From: an uncultured Paracoccaceae bacterium
Lineage (GTDB): Bacteria; Pseudomonadota; Alphaproteobacteria; Rhodobacterales; Rhodobacteraceae
Length of the DNA: 64,000 nt
Reading direction: 5' to 3'
Assembly: GCA_951812305.1 (NCBI GenBank)
Contig: CATOSB010000001.1
Coordinates: 62,001 to 126,000 of the forward strand
This document shows, in pieces, positions 8,595-16,822 of this stretch. The position numbers and the translations under genes were made by a program. The notes under the pieces are model-generated. The model ran no database searches. It had not been told where the DNA came from and saw only the letters and a list, made by a program, of their open reading frames with translations. The stretch's first letter is position 1. Each line of letters begins with the position of its first letter.

Positions 8595-9763
8595 TACCAA
8601 GGGTGCTTCAAAATGACTCAGCTATGGATTTTGGGTACCGCCTGAGGTGCTGAGGTGATTCAAGATTGGCAAAGGAGACCACCGATGCCAGCCAGGATAC
8701 CGATGCGAGCCGATTTTACCGCCAATGATCTGCGCAAGCTTGCCGCAGAGAGTTCTGATGCCCGGCAGAGCCGACGGCTTTTGTCGCTTGCCGCTATCGC
8801 CGATGGCATGTCGCGTGGGGCTGCGGCCCGCATTGGCGGGATGGACCGGCAAACGCTCAGGGACTGGGTGCTCCGTTTCAACGCTGATGGTCCAGCGGGG
8901 CTGCTGGATCGGCAGCGAGGAGGCTCGCGATCCCGCCTTGACAATGCGCAACTGGATGAACTGGCGGCTCTTGTCGAGACCGGTCCTGATCCTGAAAAGG
9001 ACGGTGTCGTCCGCTGGCGGCGGGTCGATTTGAAGAATGTGATCAAGGCGCGTTTTGGCGTCGACTATCACGAGCGCCATGTGGGGCAGATTCTGCACAA
9101 TCTGGGCTTTTCCCACATCAGCGCACGCCCTCAGCACCCGGGGCAGGACGTGCAGGTCATTGAGGATTTCAAAAAAACTTCGGCGACAATCTGAAGGAGA
9201 CGCTTCAGGGGGTGCCGCCGGACAAACCCGTCGAAATCTGGTTCCAGGACGAGATGCGTCTCGGTCAGAAGAACACCCGCGTCCGCCAGTGGGCACGCAA
9301 GGGCACACGGCCCCGCCAGCCCGCCGATCAGCGTTACCAAAATGCGTATCTTTTTGGCGCCATCTGCCCCGAACGCGGCACCGGCGCGGCGATCATGATG
9401 CCAGCAGCCGACACCTATGCGATGCAGCGCCACCTGGAAGAAATCAGCAAAATTGTCTCCGATGGCGCCCACGCCGTCATCCTCATGGACCAAGCCGGCT
9501 GGCACACGACATCCGCTCTGGAAATCCCGCAAAACCTGTCGCTCATGTTTCTGCCGCCCAAATCACCAGAGCTGAATCCAACCGAAAACATTTGGCAATA
9601 TCTCCGCCAGACATGGCTCGCAAACCGGACGTTCGACACATATGACGCGATTCTCGACGCGGGGTGCGAGGCCTGGAACAACCTCATCGCAAGACCGCAA
9701 ACCATCACATCCATCGCAAGCCGCAACTGGGCGAAAGTCGGTCAGATTGAATAACCCTTGGTA
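8595..9763 (+). mobile_element. IS630-type C element, copy 1
   Basis: A 1169 bp element with perfect ends TACCAAGGG and CCCTTGGTA, flanked by TTA on both sides (8592-8594 and 9764-9766). It is inserted in the tape-measure gene. Confidence 0.92.
8685..9754 (+). CDS. IS630-type C transposase, two frames joined by -1 frameshift
   Basis: Frame 1 (8685-9194; ATG preceded by AAAGGAGA) encodes the helix-turn-helix region (SRRLLSLAAIADGMSRGAAA...RDWVLRF). The second frame, -1 relative to it, encodes the DDE domain: D in WFQDEMRLG, D in VILMDQAGWH, E in LNPTENIW. The frames meet at a run of seven A followed by C near 9174-9181. A -1 slip there gives EDFKKNFGDNLKETLQ and reads straight into the catalytic half. 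This is a classic slippery site, identical in all three copies. Confidence 0.88.
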
Positions 9764-10003
9764 TTATCAGCCCAGTCGAAACCAAAGAGCAAATTCAACA
9801 CTGAATCCAACGGTGCAAAAGGAAGGTAGACTGCCCAATCAATGACGTTCGTCAAATTATCCCAAGTGAACCATGATTTCACGGTATACCCGTGCGCCTG
9901 AATTGGCCTGATGTTTTCCGGGTTAGAGTCCCCGATAGGGGATCTGTAAACCCCACGGCTTTAGCCGGACGGGATCGCGGCATTTGCGTTAAGATGCCTG
10001 ATT

Positions 10004-10447
10004 ATGGATTCGTACAAGCGTGGCAGCCATACGGTTTGGGACTGCAAATACCACTTGGTGTGGGTGACGAAGTACCGCTACCAGGTGTTGGGCGGCGATG
10101 TCGGCAACCGCTGCCGTGAGTTGCTGCGCGAGACGGCGCGGGCGCATGGGATGGTTGTGCATGCCGGATCAATCAACCGTGACCACGAGCATATGCCGGT
10201 GTCGACCCCGCCGAACCTGTCGGTCAGCCGTGCGGAGCAATATCTGAAAGGGCGCAGTTCGCACAAGCTGCTGAGCGGGTTCGGGATATTGCGCAAAAGA
10301 TATTGGGGGCAACACCTGTGGGCCCGCGGTTACCGGGTTGCCAGCAGCGGCAACGTGACAGACGAGGTGTGGTTGGAATACATCAAGAACCAGACGCCAC
10401 CCGAGCCCGATGATGATTTTAATCCAGCGGGAACTCCCCGCGTGTAA
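10004..10447 (+). CDS. tnpA: IS200/IS605-family TnpA (Y1 HUH transposase)
   Basis: A 147-residue protein recognised by HTVWDCKYHLVWVTKYRY, the histidine pair in RDHEHMPVS, EQYLKGRSSHKLL, RKRYWGQHLWARGY and VTDEVWLEYIKNQ, where the last Tyr is the likely catalytic residue. In most relatives the residue between the two His is hydrophobic; here it is Glu, followed by a Pro, so activity is uncertain. Hairpin-forming sequence flanks it: TCCCCGATAGGGGA upstream and CCCCGCGTGTAAGCGCGGGG downstream. Such hairpins are what this family recognises. No TnpB accompanies it. Confidence 0.88.
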   Translation: MDSYKRGSHTVWDCKYHLVWVTKYRYQVLGGDVGNRCRELLRETARAHGMVVHAGSINRDHEHMPVSTPPNLSVSRAEQYLKGRSSHKLLSGFGILRKRYWGQHLWARGYRVASSGNVTDEVWLEYIKNQTPPEPDDDFNPAGTPRV

Positions 10448-10528
10448 GCGCGGGGATGATAGCCCTTCCATTGTCTTCGGGCTATCGTCTGCAGAATGCG
10501 GCTGCGAAAATCGTCCCACAGCGTTTAC

Positions 10529-10633
10529 AAAGGATTTTTTGTGTCCACCGTTGGGGTCGACGAGCAAACGATACGGAATTACGTCCGATGGCAGGGCCGA
10601 GAAGATAATGGACAAGCGGAGCTTGACCTTTGA
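10529..10633 (+). pseudogene. C-terminal remnant of a second IS200-type TnpA plus right-end hairpin
   Basis: A short frame encodes GFFVSTVGVDEQTIRNYVRW and ends in a stop at 10633. It resembles the last 35 residues of an IS200-type TnpA, but differs from the full-length one next to it. A second right-end-like hairpin (CCACGGGTGTAAGCCCGTGG) follows at about 10641-10660. The unit therefore contains one complete IS200 and the tail of another. The same remnant is in the second copy of the compound element. Confidence 0.65.
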
Positions 10634-10662
10634 AAGAACCACGGGTGTAAGCCCGTGGGTAT

Positions 10663-11730
10663 CTATATCACTTTGTATTCCTTGAGCGATACAACGCGGA
10701 AGTTGTCGGTGACGGTGTCGCGGAACTCAGGCCATTTTTCTGGCAGTGTCGTACGGAAGAAGTTGAAAATAGCCTCTGTGAACTGGTTGAACGTTGCATA
10801 GTGGCGATTGTGTGTGACCCAATCGTGCATGACGCCCCAAAGGCGCTCGATTGGGTTGAGATGCGGGGCATATGCTGGCAGGAAATGCAACTTCACCCGG
10901 CGTTCCGGGCTGTTGAGCCATGGCTGAAGTATCCTGGCATGATGATAGCGGGCATTGTCGACAAAGACATGGATGGTCGTCATGGTTGGGTTGTTGCGCT
11001 CCAACTTTTCCAGCATTTGTTGGGTTGTCCGGGCATTGATCTTTTCGCCTTCTACAAAGGTGAACTGGAAGGTCTCAAGGTCAAGCGCTCCCTGAATATT
11101 GAGCCGTTTGCGCCCGGATGTCGCCTTCAGGGCCGTCTTTTGTCCCTTTGGGAACCAGCCATGGGCGGGGCGGCTCTGATGCTCGGGGTGAACAGCGTCC
11201 GAAAAGACAACCATCTCATCTGCGGCCAACCCGTTCATCATGGCCTCATATTGGGCAATAAACGCAGCCTGTTTGGCTTCATCGGCCTGTGCAGGCAGCA
11301 ATTGTGGTTTCCTATACACAAACCCCAGGCGGCGCATCAGCCTGGCGGCTCCCGAGGGGCTGTAGCTCTGGTCGCACTCGGCCAGAACATAGGCACAGAC
11401 CTCATCTACGTTCTGTGCCGGATGTTCGGTGAAATGCGCTTTCAAAGCCCGTTCCTTCTCCACCGATAGATGCCCCTGTCGCTGGCTGTAGCCCTTCAAG
11501 CCAAAAAATGACAACCCCGCTCCGGCAAACGCGAACTGCCATTCCGTCAGAACCGTTGGACCGATATCCAAAATCCGGCAAACCGTTCCGGCGTCTTCTC
11601 CTGTGTCCAGAAGAAGAAACGCACGCGCACGTTTCCAAACAAGGGCCTCAACTTTGCGGCGGCGGCAAAGCGCTTCAAGCGCTATGCGCTGCTCGTCGGA
11701 TAAGGTGACTGTTTTGTCTCGCTTGCTCAT
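10663..11730 (-). CDS. IS630-type B transposase
   Basis: A 355-residue single-frame transposase. The ATG at 11730 follows GAGGGT. The helix-turn-helix region is near residues 10-60 (DEQRIALEALCRRRKVEA). The catalytic acids are D in VVFSDAVHP, D in HVFVDNARYHHA and E in LNPIERLWGVMHDW. It ends RVVSLKEYKVI, with the last codons abutting the IS200 passenger. Unlike the other two IS630 types here it needs no frameshift. Confidence 0.9.
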   Translation of the reverse strand: MSKRDKTVTLSDEQRIALEALCRRRKVEALVWKRARAFLLLDTGEDAGTVCRILDIGPTVLTEWQFAFAGAGLSFFGLKGYSQRQGHLSVEKERALKAHFTEHPAQNVDEVCAYVLAECDQSYSPSGAARLMRRLGFVYRKPQLLPAQADEAKQAAFIAQYEAMMNGLAADEMVVFSDAVHPEHQSRPAHGWFPKGQKTALKATSGRKRLNIQGALDLETFQFTFVEGEKINARTTQQMLEKLERNNPTMTTIHVFVDNARYHHARILQPWLNSPERRVKLHFLPAYAPHLNPIERLWGVMHDWVTHNRHYATFNQFTEAIFNFFRTTLPEKWPEFRDTVTDNFRVVSLKEYKVI

Positions 11731-11796
11731 ACCCTCAAAATAGAAACCTCCGTGCCTGTGACCATGCGGCAAAGTGATTCACAGGCATCAAAATCA

Positions 11797-12471
11797 TCAG
11801 GCCAATTCAGGCGCAGGAGTGTAATCGCCGGGGCGCACTGGCGAGGCCTTCATGAAATATTGCCCGGTGTCGCGTGTGAATCCGGTGCACATGAAGACGT
11901 TAAGTACGTCGTGAACATATAATTCTGCCTCTTTCCCGGTCATGCCGGTTTCCGTGGCTAGTGCGCGAGTGAGGTTGGAGTGGCAGCAATGGTGGTATTC
12001 ATCGCCGCCCGACAGCGCCGCATGGGTGTAAGGATCACATCGCGTTCCAATCACATCGTGGACCGAGCCGCCGAATGCGTCGATGCCATACCATTCCAGT
12101 GTGTCTTCGGTGATGGTTGCCATCGGGCGCAGGAACGGGATCGAAGACCAAAGCTGGTCGCCGGTCGTGACATGGGTGCCGTGCAGCGCGCGGGTTTTGC
12201 CGGAAAAGAATCGCTCGTTCAGGTCGTCCGCCGCCCAGAGATTCAGATCGCCGACCTGTGGGCCTTCGATGGATGTGATGCGAAAGAACTGGCCGGCACT
12301 TGCATGAAATGTGGCGGCCTCTCGTGGCGCGGCAACCGTTTCACTGATCTTTGTCGCCGTTGCCCGGGCAGAACGATACAACTCAAGGTCCGGAGAGTTC
12401 AACGTCTCGGTCGGATAGCACACAACCGGCGCAATGGCGCGGCGAGAGTCGGCATCAGGCGGGGTCGTCAT
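11797..12471 (-). pseudogene. DUF1989 (urea carboxylase-associated family) protein, 3' end cut by IS
   Basis: It is recognised by GQFFRITSIEGPQVGDLNLW, HHCCHSNLTRAL and DVLNVFMCTGF, typical of DUF1989 proteins found with urea and amine catabolism genes. After RPGD the native sequence stops and the IS630-type B end supplies YTPAPELA and a stop. Relatives continue about 30-40 residues with a conserved DLLxALSACPGGD-like tail, so the last domain portion is lost. The start at 12471 overlaps the upstream gene by 17 bases. Confidence 0.78.
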
Positions 12472-13633
12472 GGGATAGCTCCGAGTCGAGTCCGCCAAGT
12501 ATTTCAACCGACAGGACGGTGGGCAAGTGGCGCGCGGCTTCAGACCAGCTTTCGCCCTCGTCGGTGCTGGCGAAGATCGAACCGGAATTGGTGCCGAAAT
12601 AGATGCCGGCCGGGTCTGATCGGTCGACGGCCATGGCCTGACGCAGCACCGTAAAAAAGCAATTCTCTGTGGGCAGGCCATTGGTTTTCGCGGTCCAGCT
12701 TGCGCCACCATCAGTGGATTTCCATACCGCGGCGGAGGCGTCAGGCGGGAAGCGGCCCTGACTGTCGCCATTGAGCGGCAGAGTCCAGATTGTGTTCGGG
12801 TCGCGGGGGTGGACGCCGATGGGGAAACCGAAAGTCGATGGCAGGCCCTCGGTGATGTCATCCCAGCTTCGTCCACCATCGGCGGATCGCCAGACGCCGT
12901 GGTGGTTTTGTTGATAAAGCAGATCGCTATCACCGGGTGCGCGGTGCATATTGTGGACGCAGTGACCGGTTTCGCCATTGGAAGGGGCCGCTGGATGCGC
13001 GTGGCCCTCGCACGCCTCGGCATTGGACAGGCGATTGCGTCGTTCCCAGGATTCGCCGCCGTCTTCGGTGGCGAAGACGCCAGCGGCCGAGATGCCAAGC
13101 CAGAGTTTGTCGCTGTCGCGCGGGTCGGGGACAATCGTGTGCAGGATCAGGCCAGCCGCGCCGGGGTTCCAGTCGTTCCGGCCCTCGAATTCGGCCATAC
13201 CGTTATTCATCGACCAATTGTCACCACCATCCTCGCTGATCAGCAATTGCGCGGGTTTGGTTCCGGCGTACAGGCGGCCATTCGCATAGTGCAGCGACCA
13301 GATGTCGGAGAATTGCTTGCCAAATGGGTGATCAATCGGCTCCCACCCGAAAAATTCGGCAGTATCAGGATCGCTGGCGGCCCACTCGTCGCGTTGGCCC
13401 GCAGTCAGTCGTGCGGTGGTCCATGTCCCGCCGCCATCTTTCGATTTCCAAACGGTGGCCCCAAACCAATCACCGCCGCCGGCCGCCCAGATGGTGCCGG
13501 TCTCGGGGTCACCGACCACATGATTGATACCGCAGCCATCGCAATGCGGGCCGGTAAGCGACCAGTTTTGCCGGTCATCTGACGTAAGCAGGAACGCACC
13601 CTTGGTCGTGCCGATCAGAAGTGTCTGGGTCAT
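12455..13633 (-). CDS. Asp-box beta-propeller protein (BNR / sialidase-like)
   Basis: A 392-residue protein with at least six Asp-box motifs (S-x-D-x-G-x-x-W): SKDGGGTW, SEDGGDNW, TEDGGESW, SADGGRSW, STDGGASW and STDEGESW, spaced about 55-70 residues apart. Repeats of this kind build sialidase-like or photosystem-assembly-like propellers. No signal peptide is evident, and the catalytic Arg/Glu/Tyr set of true sialidases cannot be claimed. It appears to be transcribed with the DUF1989 gene it overlaps. Function is unknown; glycosyl hydrolase is the usual automatic label. Confidence 0.75.
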   Translation of the reverse strand: MTQTLLIGTTKGAFLLTSDDRQNWSLTGPHCDGCGINHVVGDPETGTIWAAGGGDWFGATVWKSKDGGGTWTTARLTAGQRDEWAASDPDTAEFFGWEPIDHPFGKQFSDIWSLHYANGRLYAGTKPAQLLISEDGGDNWSMNNGMAEFEGRNDWNPGAAGLILHTIVPDPRDSDKLWLGISAAGVFATEDGGESWERRNRLSNAEACEGHAHPAAPSNGETGHCVHNMHRAPGDSDLLYQQNHHGVWRSADGGRSWDDITEGLPSTFGFPIGVHPRDPNTIWTLPLNGDSQGRFPPDASAAVWKSTDGGASWTAKTNGLPTENCFFTVLRQAMAVDRSDPAGIYFGTNSGSIFASTDEGESWSEAARHLPTVLSVEILGGLDSELSHDDPA

Positions 13634-14008
13634 GGGTAGCCTCCGTCAGCAGAAGCGTAACACGAGCCATTCGAAATCCAAAAGCCGCTTGGATGCTACC
13701 CTATCTGTAGTGGATGGGGTTTGTCAGAAATCGCAATTTGACCTGAAGCAGACATTGGGGTCTTGCGCCCTTCGCGCGGAATCAAGCCGCAGGCGCCGCG
13801 CGATCGCCTGCCCGTCCCCACGGGCTGGCGATTTGGTGAGGCTGGGTACAAGCTATTGAGCTTCTACGGACTCGGCTGGGATCAACCGGCAAATTGCGAG
13901 GTTACATCGCCACCCCACGGGCAGGCAATCGCGCGTCATGTCTCTTGATTTTCGAGTGTCCGCTTCAAGCCAAGAAAGGCGCTCGGTTCAACGGGCATAT
14001 CAGTGATG
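13634..14008. other. intergenic stretch holding repeat copy R1
   Basis: 375 bases without a convincing gene, between the RhlE stop and the start of the propeller gene (both on the minus strand). Most of it is the R-family repeat described separately. The rest (13634-13774) should contain the promoter of the propeller gene, but I see no clear boxes. Confidence 0.6.
13775..13935 (-). repeat. R-family TIR element, copy R1
   Basis: An approximately 160 bp non-coding unit with ends reading GCGATTGCCTGCCCGT and, inverted, GCGATCGCCTGCCCGT. Inside are CCCAGCCGAGTCCGT and CACCAAATCGCCAGCCCGTG. Copies at 56051 and 61018 share the same ends and interior. This copy is in reverse orientation relative to those two. 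Confidence 0.8.
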
Positions 14009-15292
14009 TCAGGCTGCTTTCCTTTGGCGCGTAGGCCGCCGACGTTTGCGGCTATGACGCTTGGGTTTGGAATTGTTGAAGTCACCGCCGCGCTGCTGTT
14101 TACGCTCGCCACCAGCAGAACTATTCCGGCCCTTTGAGCGGTGGCCTGCAGGTTCGACACCCTCCCACGCAGTTCCGCTGGCAACCGGAATTGTCAGTTT
14201 CATGGTCTTTTGAATGTCGCGCAGTGCTTCCGCCTCGCCAGGCGCGCAGAAGGCAACGGCGCGTCCTGCGGCACCGGCACGCGCGGTTCGGCCGATTCTG
14301 TGAACGAAATTCTCGGCCACGTTGGGTAGGTCGAAATTGTAGACATAGCGCACGTCGGGGATGTCGATCCCGCGCGCAGCGACGTCTGTGGCAACTAGCA
14401 CCGTCAATTCGCGGTTACGGAACGCTTTCAGCGCGCGATCACGCTGACCTTGCGATTTGTTGCCGTGAATGGACCCTGCGGCGTACCCAGCGGCGACGAG
14501 CGCATTCTTAAGCTTCTCCGCGCCATGTTTGGTACGGGCAAAAACCAGCGCCAGCTCCGCGCGGTGTTGATCGAGCAATTCGATCAGAAGGTTCTTTTTC
14601 TCGGACTGCGCAATGAAATGGACCGACTGTGTGATCTTGTCGGCGATCTTACCGGGGGGCGAGACTTCGACCCGGATAGGTTTGGTCAGGAATGAGTTTG
14701 CGACTTCATTCATCAGTTTTGGCATCGTGGCCGAGAACAACAGGGTCTGGCGGTCTTCGCGCACCAGTTTAGCAATCTTTCGCAGCGAGTGAATGAAACC
14801 AAGGTCCAGCATCTGGTCGGCTTCGTCGAGCACGAGGAATTCAGTGTGGTCGAGCGTCAGCGCACGCCGGTCAATCAGGTCGATCAGACGCCCGGGTGTT
14901 GCGACAAGGATGTGTACGCCTTTTTCCATCTTCCGCATCTGGACGTTGATGGATTGGCCGCCGACGACAAGGCCAACACGCAGATGGGCACCGCCAACAA
15001 ACGTTATCAGATTGTCTTGGATTTGTTTGGCCAGCTCGCGGGTCGGGGCAAGGATTAACGCCGTTGCTCCGCGCGGTTCGGCACGTTTGGTGTCGTGCAA
15101 CATGCGTTGAGCCAAAGGCAGACCAAAGGCGGCCGTTTTACCGGTGCCTGTCTGGGCAAGGCCCATGATGTCACGCCCATTCAGCACATGTGGGATGGCA
15201 CGGGATTGGATCGGGGTGGGTTCGGTAATACCGGCCTCGGTCAGCCGTGCGACCAGACGGTCGTTCAGGCCGAGGGTTGTAAATTCGTTCAC
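14009..15292 (-). CDS. rhlE: DEAD-box RNA helicase, RhlE type
   Basis: A 427-residue RNA helicase. Motifs in order: Q motif (F...GLNDRL...GITEPTPIQ), motif I AQTGTGKT, Ia PTRELAKQI, II DEAD (VLDEADQMLDLGF), III SAT, then DVAARGIDIP and HRIGRTARAG. The C-terminal tail is short, basic and low-complexity (KPKRHSRKRRRPTRQRKAA), as in RhlE proteins acting in ribosome assembly or cold adaptation. I take GTG at 15292 as start: the upstream ATG (ATGAAGTGA) is out of frame and GGAAAG lies at a good distance. Confidence 0.92.
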   Translation of the reverse strand: MNEFTTLGLNDRLVARLTEAGITEPTPIQSRAIPHVLNGRDIMGLAQTGTGKTAAFGLPLAQRMLHDTKRAEPRGATALILAPTRELAKQIQDNLITFVGGAHLRVGLVVGGQSINVQMRKMEKGVHILVATPGRLIDLIDRRALTLDHTEFLVLDEADQMLDLGFIHSLRKIAKLVREDRQTLLFSATMPKLMNEVANSFLTKPIRVEVSPPGKIADKITQSVHFIAQSEKKNLLIELLDQHRAELALVFARTKHGAEKLKNALVAAGYAAGSIHGNKSQGQRDRALKAFRNRELTVLVATDVAARGIDIPDVRYVYNFDLPNVAENFVHRIGRTARAGAAGRAVAFCAPGEAEALRDIQKTMKLTIPVASGTAWEGVEPAGHRSKGRNSSAGGERKQQRGGDFNNSKPKRHSRKRRRPTRQRKAA

Positions 15293-15360
15293 TTCATTTC
15301 TTTCCGGGTGCTTGGATGCGCCCTAATTTCCCGGCCGCAGAATGCGACAGGGCGAGTGTG

Positions 15361-15400
15361 CAAAGGCCATGCGCATACGCCTTATTGCGCACATGCTTTG
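15361..15400 (-). promoter_or_regulatory. long hairpin in the rhlE leader region
   Basis: A 40-base dyad: CAAAG pairs with CTTTG and CATGCGCA with TGCGCACATG (two-base bulge), loop about eight. It lies 69-108 bases upstream of the rhlE start. Cold-inducible helicase genes often have structured leaders, so this may act in the rhlE 5' UTR. The pairing is seen directly; the role is inferred. Confidence 0.45.
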
Positions 15401-15561
15401 TCCTTTGTCGGACCCCTCGCGTGATGTGGGAACCAGATTGGATCGGTCGGGTCTGGGCGGGATTTCAACCTCGCCACCCCGCTCACGCGGCGGGGGACAC
15501 CGGACCTAAGGGCGCATGTGGGCTCTTTTTGGTTAAACGTCAAGGATTTAGTCAGGAAACT

Positions 15562-16751
15562 CTTACCACCCTTCAAAATTTCCGGATCTGATTTGACGTT
15601 TGTCTGATCTGTGTGATTCAAGGAGTCTCCACTGCTGACATTGGAGGCTGGTTTGTTGGGAAATGTTTGTTTTTCAGAGCTTTATTCGAAGGTTGAGGCG
15701 GATTTTCAGGACCGCTTGCTCGGGTATCACAAGTCGCGCCGGGAGGGATTGTGCATCATAGCAAGCGTGATTTTGAACACGCGCAGCGTCAATCTGATGG
15801 AAAATGCGGCTGCTTTGCCCCGCGATATCGGCTCTGTGGACCACCGCTATCAATACATTTCGCGGGTTCTGGGCAATCCTCACATCGATACTGATGAGAT
15901 CATGCAGGCCTATGTTGGTGAAATTTTCCGCCGCCAGTGTGAGGCCGGAGAAACGATTGTGGTGGCCCTTGATCAAAGCAAGCTCAACGAAGGGCATGAG
16001 GTTTTGATGTTATCGGTGCGGATGCGGGATCGGGCCCTCCCGGTCGCCTGGCGTGTACGCCAGACCAAAGGGCCGATTGGATGGCGCGTGCAACATGAGC
16101 TTTTGGAAGCAGTCCGCCCATGGCTCCCGGCGGATGCGCGTGTGTTGCTGGCGGGAGATCGGTTTTATGGAACCGCCCGATTGGTCGCATGGTGCCAGGA
16201 GGCTGGATGGGACTACCGGCTGCGCATGAAGGGAAATATCACACTGCAACATCAGGGTGGCGAGATGATGACGCGCGAAATTGCCCAACTGATGCCCGAA
16301 GGGCTTGTAAACGCTGAGCTTTACGGAACGGGCGTCTTTAGCAACATTGGAGTGCTTCACGAAGAGGGGCACAAAGAGCCTTGGATTATTGCCATGAATG
16401 CAGCACCGTCCGAGTACAAGGTGCTCGATTATGGAATGCGTTGGGGAATTGAAGCCATGTTCTCCGACTTCAAAACCCGGGGCTTTGAAATTACTCAAAG
16501 CCAGATCAAAAAGCCGGATCGATTGGCCCGCCTCATTTTGGTGCTGGCAATCGCCATGTACTGGGCTGTTTCAACCGGAGCAAACGAAGAGCACCACGTC
16601 GCAATACGCGGCGAAAAAAGGGGATTCGAAAAGCCCGAAGGTCCTTATGCTCTCTCTTCAAGACAGGCCTTCGTGCTATCCGACGATGCCTCGCAGGTTA
16701 TGCCAAAATCCCCAAGCTCTGGGATGTCTGGCTAAATTGAAGGGTGGTAAG
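15562..16751 (+). mobile_element. IS4-family element, copy 3
   Basis: 1190 bp, flanked by CAGGAAACT (15553-15561 and 16752-16760). It sits between rhlE and the HxlR regulator and breaks no gene that I can recognise. Confidence 0.95.
15641..16735 (+). CDS. IS4-family transposase, copy 3
   Basis: An intact 364-residue copy, identical in protein sequence to copy 1 apart from silent changes. Confidence 0.92.
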   Translation: MEAGLLGNVCFSELYSKVEADFQDRLLGYHKSRREGLCIIASVILNTRSVNLMENAAALPRDIGSVDHRYQYISRVLGNPHIDTDEIMQAYVGEIFRRQCEAGETIVVALDQSKLNEGHEVLMLSVRMRDRALPVAWRVRQTKGPIGWRVQHELLEAVRPWLPADARVLLAGDRFYGTARLVAWCQEAGWDYRLRMKGNITLQHQGGEMMTREIAQLMPEGLVNAELYGTGVFSNIGVLHEEGHKEPWIIAMNAAPSEYKVLDYGMRWGIEAMFSDFKTRGFEITQSQIKKPDRLARLILVLAIAMYWAVSTGANEEHHVAIRGEKRGFEKPEGPYALSSRQAFVLSDDASQVMPKSPSSGMSG

Positions 16752-16822
16752 CAGGAAACTTCAAACCATGCCCCAAGGTTTGCCGCAAGAGGCAAACGTC
16801 GTGTCATTTTTGCATGTTGGGA

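Larger units (their letters stand above)
7562..9884 (-). pseudogene. phage tail tape-measure protein, C-terminal part, split by IS630
   Basis: The C-terminal segment has a coiled coil (ELRDHAASLREEIAGIQGDI...QTMAVRKRELQEVEAEL) and an Ala/Gly-rich region with small hydrophobic stretches, ending ARVEINGGIHIVAPSG...TFDASFSD. This fits a gpT-type tape measure immediately upstream of gpU. An IS630 at 8595-9763 interrupts it. Removing the IS restores the frame (FDWADKLPSWSWDF). The 5' part, including WFTWDNLTNVIDW, ends at 9884 where another IS begins, and the N-terminus is not in the window. A tape measure should be more than 700 residues; about 390 remain. Confidence 0.75.
9887..11821 (-). mobile_element. 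compound IS630-type B element carrying an IS200-like passenger, copy 1
   Basis: A 1935 bp unit. Its outer ends share GCGCCTGAATTGGCCTGATG as inverted repeats (left about 9893-9912, right about 11797-11816), and TA lies on each side (9885-9886 and 11822-11823). The IS630 transposase is on the minus strand. Between its 3' end and the left inverted repeat sits an IS200/IS605-type unit on the plus strand. A second copy is at 53588. The host sequence differs on the two sides here: phage tape measure on the left, DUF1989 gene on the right. Confidence 0.85.

Noticed and set aside
8622..9308. A 228-residue minus-strand frame over the IS630-C transposase (also at 26880 and 46303)
   Set aside because: It is the antisense shadow of the transposase, repeated identically in each copy and with no ribosome site or family features.
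10801..11469. A 222-residue plus-strand frame over the IS630-B transposase (also at 54514)
   Set aside because: Antisense shadow of a clear DDE transposase.
12455..13633. Calling the Asp-box protein a sialidase
   Set aside because: Asp boxes show a propeller fold only; the catalytic Arg triad and Tyr/Glu pair cannot be identified.
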